Part shown: positions 32,161 through 35,463 of the stretch, one piece after another
Layout of the letters: each line of letters begins with the position of its first letter
Position numbering within the stretch: the stretch's first letter is position 1
From: Methanoregula sp.
GTDB lineage: Archaea; Halobacteriota; Methanomicrobia; Methanomicrobiales; Methanospirillaceae
Assembly (NCBI RefSeq): GCF_028712425.1
Contig: NZ_JAQTQD010000022.1
Coordinates: 1-35,463 of the forward strand
Direction: 5' to 3'
DNA length: 35,463 bases
Translations under genes and position numbers: made by a program
Notes under the pieces: model-generated
Told to the model about the DNA's origin: nothing
Databases searched by the model: none
The model's input: the letters and a program-made list of their open reading frames with translations, nothing else

Positions 32161-32592
32161 TTACGCGCCGGGGAATGACTGGCCTTCTGACTGGCCGCCA
32201 AACGGCAGCGAGAAGTGGAGCTGTACAATGACCCAGCGGCTCCCGGTGTTTTTCAGTACCATCGTTGACCGCCCAAAGAGGGTCTGCTTTGCTGATCCTC
32301 CGATGGAGAAGGTCATCGTACTCTTTGACGTTACCCACGCCACCCTGCCATCGCCGAAGATCTGCCGGTCCGAGAACTCGACTGCGTGGACGTCCGCCTG
32401 GCTCATGTCACGACGGATCTGGCGGATAAGGCCTGCATGGTTCCGGATCACCTCGTCCTCTCCGCTGCCGAATCCGCTGATCTCCGGGGAGAAGATCGTT
32501 GAGAATGCCCGGATGTCTTTCTTCTTGTACGCCATGGCGTACTGCTCCATGGTTGCAATAATCTCCTCTTCCTGTGCTTTTGTCACTGTCAT
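32161..32592 (-). CDS. SnoaL/ketosteroid-isomerase-like fold protein
   Basis: A 143-residue protein of the NTF2-like/SnoaL class. It has a helix QEEEIIATMEQYAMAYKKKDI, a segment FSTIFSPEISGFGSGEDEV, and then the curved beta sheet ending in STMVLKNTGSRWVIVQLHFSLPF, the typical SnoaL_3/DUF4440 end. The fold is a cone-shaped pocket used for diverse enzymes or ligand binding, so the substrate is unknown. ATG 32592 marks where similarity begins; ATG 32628 would add 12 residues. It is a stand-alone gene. Confidence 0.82.
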   Translation of the reverse strand: MTVTKAQEEEIIATMEQYAMAYKKKDIRAFSTIFSPEISGFGSGEDEVIRNHAGLIRQIRRDMSQADVHAVEFSDRQIFGDGRVAWVTSKSTMTFSIGGSAKQTLFGRSTMVLKNTGSRWVIVQLHFSLPFGGQSEGQSFPGA

Positions 32593-32787
32593 AGGATCCA
32601 GTTGTCTCGCCTGCTCGCATAAATTCATTCCGGGTTTGTCGGGATTGCCCGTTGTTTTCCGTCCGGCCCGGTTGTCCGGTCCCAGGATTGCCGGGTGACA
32701 ATGCCCCCTCATGGGCAGGCAAGGCACATGCATGGTGAAGAACCGGCAGGGGAACGTGCACCAGGAGAACTATTCAGGTGTGGGGGA

Positions 32788-33108
32788 ATGCCAGTATCCT
32801 CCGGTTCCTGCGCTCCTGTGCACGATCTCCGTAATTTGCACTCCGAAGCAGGAAAGCGGAAGGTACTCGGTGATAAAAGGCATATACCCCCTTTTCGAAC
32901 GCTCTCCCGCCACGAGCTCGAGACAGCGCTCCATATCTCAGGAGCCGGGATCAACTGGCACATGCACCGGTTATCGGGTGGTGGGATCCTTACTGTCCGG
33001 AAGGATGGAAGAAATGCCCGCTACGAGCTGAACCCGGACGTTTTCCCCTCCCTGGAGAAATACCTGGATGATGCTGATCCCGTACAGGATCCCGATACCC
33101 GCGAGTGA
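32788..33108 (+). CDS. Winged-helix transcriptional regulator
   Basis: A 106-residue protein with one winged helix-turn-helix, TLSRHELETALHISGAGINWHMHRLSGGGILTVRKDGRNARYELN (recognition helix GAGINWHMHRL, wing RKDGRNARYEL), like the second domain of archaeal ArsR-type double winged-helix proteins. The N-terminus (MPVSSGSCAPVHDLRN and on) is not conserved, so it may be a shortened relative. ATG 32788 has AGGTG seven bases upstream and fits; the frame opens at 32695. It is probably a DNA-binding regulator; no target is evident. Confidence 0.72.
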   Translation: MPVSSGSCAPVHDLRNLHSEAGKRKVLGDKRHIPPFRTLSRHELETALHISGAGINWHMHRLSGGGILTVRKDGRNARYELNPDVFPSLEKYLDDADPVQDPDTRE

Positions 33109-33159
33109 GGGTAAGGTGGGATCCCTGAATCATCCTCCCCCGTGGACCAGCCGCTCCTT

Positions 33160-34932
33160 TCAGAACCGCTTCGCGTCCGTTTCTACGTCAACGATGACCG
33201 GGCCGTCAATCCTCATCGCCCGCTCAACTGCCGGCGCAAGTTCCTCCGGCGTGCTTACCCGGATCCCGGTGCCCCCGCAGGTCTCCGCGTACCGGGCAAA
33301 GTCCGGGTTGAGCAGGTCGGTTGCAAAGTTCGGGTAATGCTCCATCATCTGCTCGACCTGGATCATGCCCAGTTGCCGGTTGTCCAGGATGATGACCACG
33401 ACCGGGAGGGTGTATTTTACCGCGGTGACAAAATCCGCCATAGCCATCGAGAAGCCCCCGTCGCCGGTGATGCAGAAGACGGGGCGGTCCGGGAACGCGA
33501 GTTTTGCCGCAAGCGCTCCCGGGAACCCGAATCCCATGGTTGCAAGGTATCCTGACATCACGAACCGCTGCTGCTTCATCCGGAAATTACGGCCAAACCA
33601 CCACTGGTTCTCCCCGACGTCGAGCGAGATGACCGCATTGTCGGGGATAAGTCCCGAGAGGACCTTCATGATATACGGCGGGCGGATGGGCACTGCGGTG
33701 CTGTCGGCCTCACGGTCCCGTTGGAAATCCCACTCGCGCTGCATCCGGGCGACCTCCTCTTTCCGGGTCCCGGTCTCCTGCTGCCGGAGAAGGGGCAGGA
33801 GCCGGGGCAGGAGATGGATGCAGTTTGCGTGAACCGCTAGGGTCTTATCGTTTTTGCCCAGTTTCGTGGGTTCGATATCGACCTGGACCATCGGCTTGTC
33901 AACGGGAACATTGGTGAATTTCGAGAACCCGACGCCCAGCGTGATGAGGAGGTCTGCCTCCTCCGCGGTCTTCCGGGCAAGCGGCGAGCCGACATTCCCG
34001 AGGATCCCGAGCACCCAGTCGCTTGCCTCGGGAAGGATGCCCTTGGCCCGGAAGGTCGTCAGGATTGGCGCCCCGAGTCTTTCTGCCATTTTTAGCACCT
34101 CCTGTCCCGCAGGATAGGCTCCCCAGCCGGCAAGGATGACCGGCCGCTCTGCCGCATTGATCCGGTCGGCGGCCTGCCGGATCACGTCATCCGTGGGGAT
34201 GATGGAAAATCCCGGGATGCAGGACTCGCGGGAGCAGAACGATGCATCGAGCGGCTGTTTCTGGATGTTGTTTGGCACCGATACCTGCGATACGCCCCGC
34301 TCCACGAGAGCGTACTTTAACGCCCGGCTCAACAGCAGCACGGCCCTGCTCTTGTCGGCAACTGTAGTATTGTATACAGTCACCGGCCGGAAGAATGCGT
34401 CCTGGTCAATCTCCTGCACACCCCCGGGGCCGGTGTACTGGACTTCAATCTGCCCGTTCAGCGCGATGACCGGCGCATGGTCTTCTTTTGCATCATAGAG
34501 ACCGGTTGCAAGGTTCGTTGCGCCCGGGCCGGCAATGGTGAGGCAGGCAGCGACCTCCCCGGTCAGCTTGGCATACGCCGATGCAGCCATGGCCGCGTTC
34601 GCCTCGTGCCGGAACACGATATAGGTGAGGTCCGGGTTTTTTCGGACCGCTTCCACAAGACCGAGCGAGGATGTGCCCGGGAGCCCGAAGACATACCGGA
34701 CCCCGAACGCGGCAAGCTCCGCGGCCATCACGTCGGAGACCGTACTCTCTGCATGAGCATGGATATCAGACTCCGCGACAGGAGAAAAGACGCTCTTTTT
34801 CGCACCGCAGACCGGGCAGGTCCAGTCATCCGGAAGATTGGAGAACAGTGTCCCCGCTGCTATCCCCGCGGACGGGATGCCGGCCGCTTCATCGTACAGG
34901 TACCCGCATACACTGCATCGCCATATTGTCAT
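33160..34932 (-). CDS. Rubredoxin-fused thiamine-diphosphate enzyme
   Basis: A 590-residue fusion. Residues 1-50 are a rubredoxin: [17 protein letters not shown] and [10 protein letters not shown] bind iron via Cys6, 9, 39 and 42. Residues 62-590 are a three-domain ThDP enzyme of the acetolactate synthase/pyruvate oxidase (PoxB) type. The N-terminal domain has FGLPGTSSL and [19 protein letters not shown] (Glu110, cofactor activation), the middle domain [14 protein letters not shown], and the C-terminal domain [33 protein letters not shown] (Mg-ThDP). The likely reaction is 2-oxo-acid decarboxylation or oxidation with rubredoxin as an electron carrier; the substrate is not known. ATG 34932 starts the rubredoxin. 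It lies alone. Confidence 0.93.
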   Translation of the reverse strand: MTIWRCSVCGYLYDEAAGIPSAGIAAGTLFSNLPDDWTCPVCGAKKSVFSPVAESDIHAHAESTVSDVMAAELAAFGVRYVFGLPGTSSLGLVEAVRKNPDLTYIVFRHEANAAMAASAYAKLTGEVAACLTIAGPGATNLATGLYDAKEDHAPVIALNGQIEVQYTGPGGVQEIDQDAFFRPVTVYNTTVADKSRAVLLLSRALKYALVERGVSQVSVPNNIQKQPLDASFCSRESCIPGFSIIPTDDVIRQAADRINAAERPVILAGWGAYPAGQEVLKMAERLGAPILTTFRAKGILPEASDWVLGILGNVGSPLARKTAEEADLLITLGVGFSKFTNVPVDKPMVQVDIEPTKLGKNDKTLAVHANCIHLLPRLLPLLRQQETGTRKEEVARMQREWDFQRDREADSTAVPIRPPYIMKVLSGLIPDNAVISLDVGENQWWFGRNFRMKQQRFVMSGYLATMGFGFPGALAAKLAFPDRPVFCITGDGGFSMAMADFVTAVKYTLPVVVIILDNRQLGMIQVEQMMEHYPNFATDLLNPDFARYAETCGGTGIRVSTPEELAPAVERAMRIDGPVIVDVETDAKRF

Positions 34933-35203
34933 GGATAGTGCCCCGGTAGGCAGGTAGATCAACGGGGAATATAAATCTCGGCATTATGGAACCAGGAACA
35001 CGGTCCCCGTTTCCGGTTTTCGGTACGGGAACGGACAGGACCCGGTGATGAAATTGTCTGGTCACAATCCGTGTGTATAAGGAATTGTTCCCGACAAATC
35101 TTCATAAAACAGGCTTAAGCAGAATACTTTTGCGAACTAAAAGCATGAAGAGGGGCTGTGGCAAAAAGGGAGAAAACAATGGACCCGGCCCCCTGACCCC
35201 GGG

Positions 35204-35395
35204 TTATGGCTGTTTTTTGGAATTCATTTTCCGGGTAATATACCCGGCAATGCGGTTCCGGACCCGCTTGCTCGGGATAACCGCCGACAGTGCCAGCTGC
35301 TGCTTGTTCTCATCGAAGTTTTTCGAAAAGTATTCCCGCTGTTTGTTCACCAGAGATGTTCCGATATTTTTGATATATGACGGCTTGATTCCCAT
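35204..35395 (-). CDS. rps17e: 30S ribosomal protein S17e
   Basis: A 63-residue archaeal ribosomal protein. GIKPSYIKNIGTSLVNKQREYFSKNFDENKQQLALSAVIPSKRVRNRIAGYITRKMN matches S17e throughout, with the conserved SKRVRNRIAGY C-terminal block. Length is normal for archaea. The ATG at 35395 is preceded by GAGGGAA; the frame continues upstream to 35425 without similarity. A T-rich stretch (TTGTTTTCTCCCTTTTTGCC on the minus strand) follows downstream at about 35160-35180. It is a reliable archaeal marker for the window. Confidence 0.95.
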   Translation of the reverse strand: MGIKPSYIKNIGTSLVNKQREYFSKNFDENKQQLALSAVIPSKRVRNRIAGYITRKMNSKKQP

Positions 35396-35405
35396 GAATA
35401 TTCCC

Positions 35406-35463
35406 TCAAAACGCTGTTCTCTCAAGGCGGTGTGAGGTGATAAGGGTATGGGAAATGGTGGTG
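35406..35463 (-). CDS. Possible C-terminus of a gene upstream of rps17e (partial)
   Basis: An open frame on the minus strand enters at the window edge and ends in TGA at 35406, translating as TTISHTLITSHRLERTAF. It would lie 10 bases upstream of the S17e start, consistent with an operon. Only 18 codons are visible, so identity cannot be judged and the call is weak. Confidence 0.2.
   Translation of the reverse strand, partial: TTISHTLITSHRLERTAF

Noticed and set aside
32711-33031. Alternative frame suggesting a frameshifted double winged-helix gene
   Set aside because: The 32788-33108 frame holds the full winged helix; the other frame gives no convincing HTH pattern.
1-35463. tRNA, rRNA, insertion sequences or phage genes
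   Set aside because: No T-loop-like GGTTCGAATCC motif, no transposase or integrase frame and no structural phage gene was seen by eye; a scan with dedicated tools was not possible.

Overview
The window is chromosomal DNA of a methanogenic archaeon, most likely of the order Methanomicrobiales (Methanoregula-like; the genus is a guess). The evidence is formylmethanofuran:tetrahydromethanopterin formyltransferase (Ftr), Sep-tRNA:Cys-tRNA synthase (SepCysS), archaeal aIF1A and ribosomal protein S17e, archaeal-style lipoproteins, DUF2769-like Cys-rich proteins, oligo-T terminators, and TATA boxes placed for short-leader or leaderless transcripts. No rRNA, tRNA, CRISPR array or intact insertion sequence was seen.

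Layout. 1-3960 is AT-richer accessory DNA. It holds a gene-free, hairpin-dense tract (about 225-1065), a lone HicB, a second hairpin cluster flanked by a 13-base direct repeat (1620-1858), a lone MntA nucleotidyltransferase divergent from an MntA-HepT pair, and a three-gene HicB-like/HicB/HicA operon. 3974-6950 carries a TPR lipoprotein, SepCysS with a translationally coupled 60-residue partner, a four-TM protein and a small winged-helix protein. 6945-11888 holds a 7TM-PAS histidine kinase, a MarR regulator overlapping a MATE exporter gene, an HD phosphohydrolase and aIF1A. 11995-15652 holds small zinc and TerB-like proteins and three surface proteins (triple-Cache lipoprotein, META-domain protein, LEA14-like lipoprotein). 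15897-20743 holds a Cache-HAMP-SpoIIE phosphatase, a YkgJ-type Cys-cluster protein, a formyl-cyclo-ligase/Ftr operon and a STAS protein. 20904-24298 holds a lipoprotein serpin, a zinc protein coupled to an MFS exporter and a DUF2769-like protein. 24402-28195 holds a Cys-rich MarR regulator followed by a bacterial-type LonA, an FMN-binding protein, and a second DUF2769-like gene interrupted only by an in-frame TAG. 28286-35463 holds small proteins, a membrane-anchored nuclease-like protein, a hybrid response-regulator/PAS/kinase, a HEHIH membrane protein, a SnoaL-like protein, a winged-helix protein, a rubredoxin fused to a thiamine-diphosphate enzyme, and S17e.

How the genes work together. 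Sensing and stress handling dominate: two histidine kinases, a SpoIIE phosphatase with a STAS protein (partner switching in an organism without sigma factors), two MarR circuits with visible palindromes (one beside a multidrug exporter, one beside lon), several toxin-antitoxin modules and several extracytoplasmic lipoproteins. Core functions are interspersed: cysteine coding (SepCysS), C1 metabolism (Ftr) and translation (aIF1A, S17e).

The observations I rate highest are the amber-interrupted DUF2769 paralogue, whose reading frame stays conserved past the TAG, the rubredoxin-ThDP enzyme fusion, the hairpin-dense tracts, and the Cys-rich MarR-lon operon with two TTAGG/CCTAA sites.
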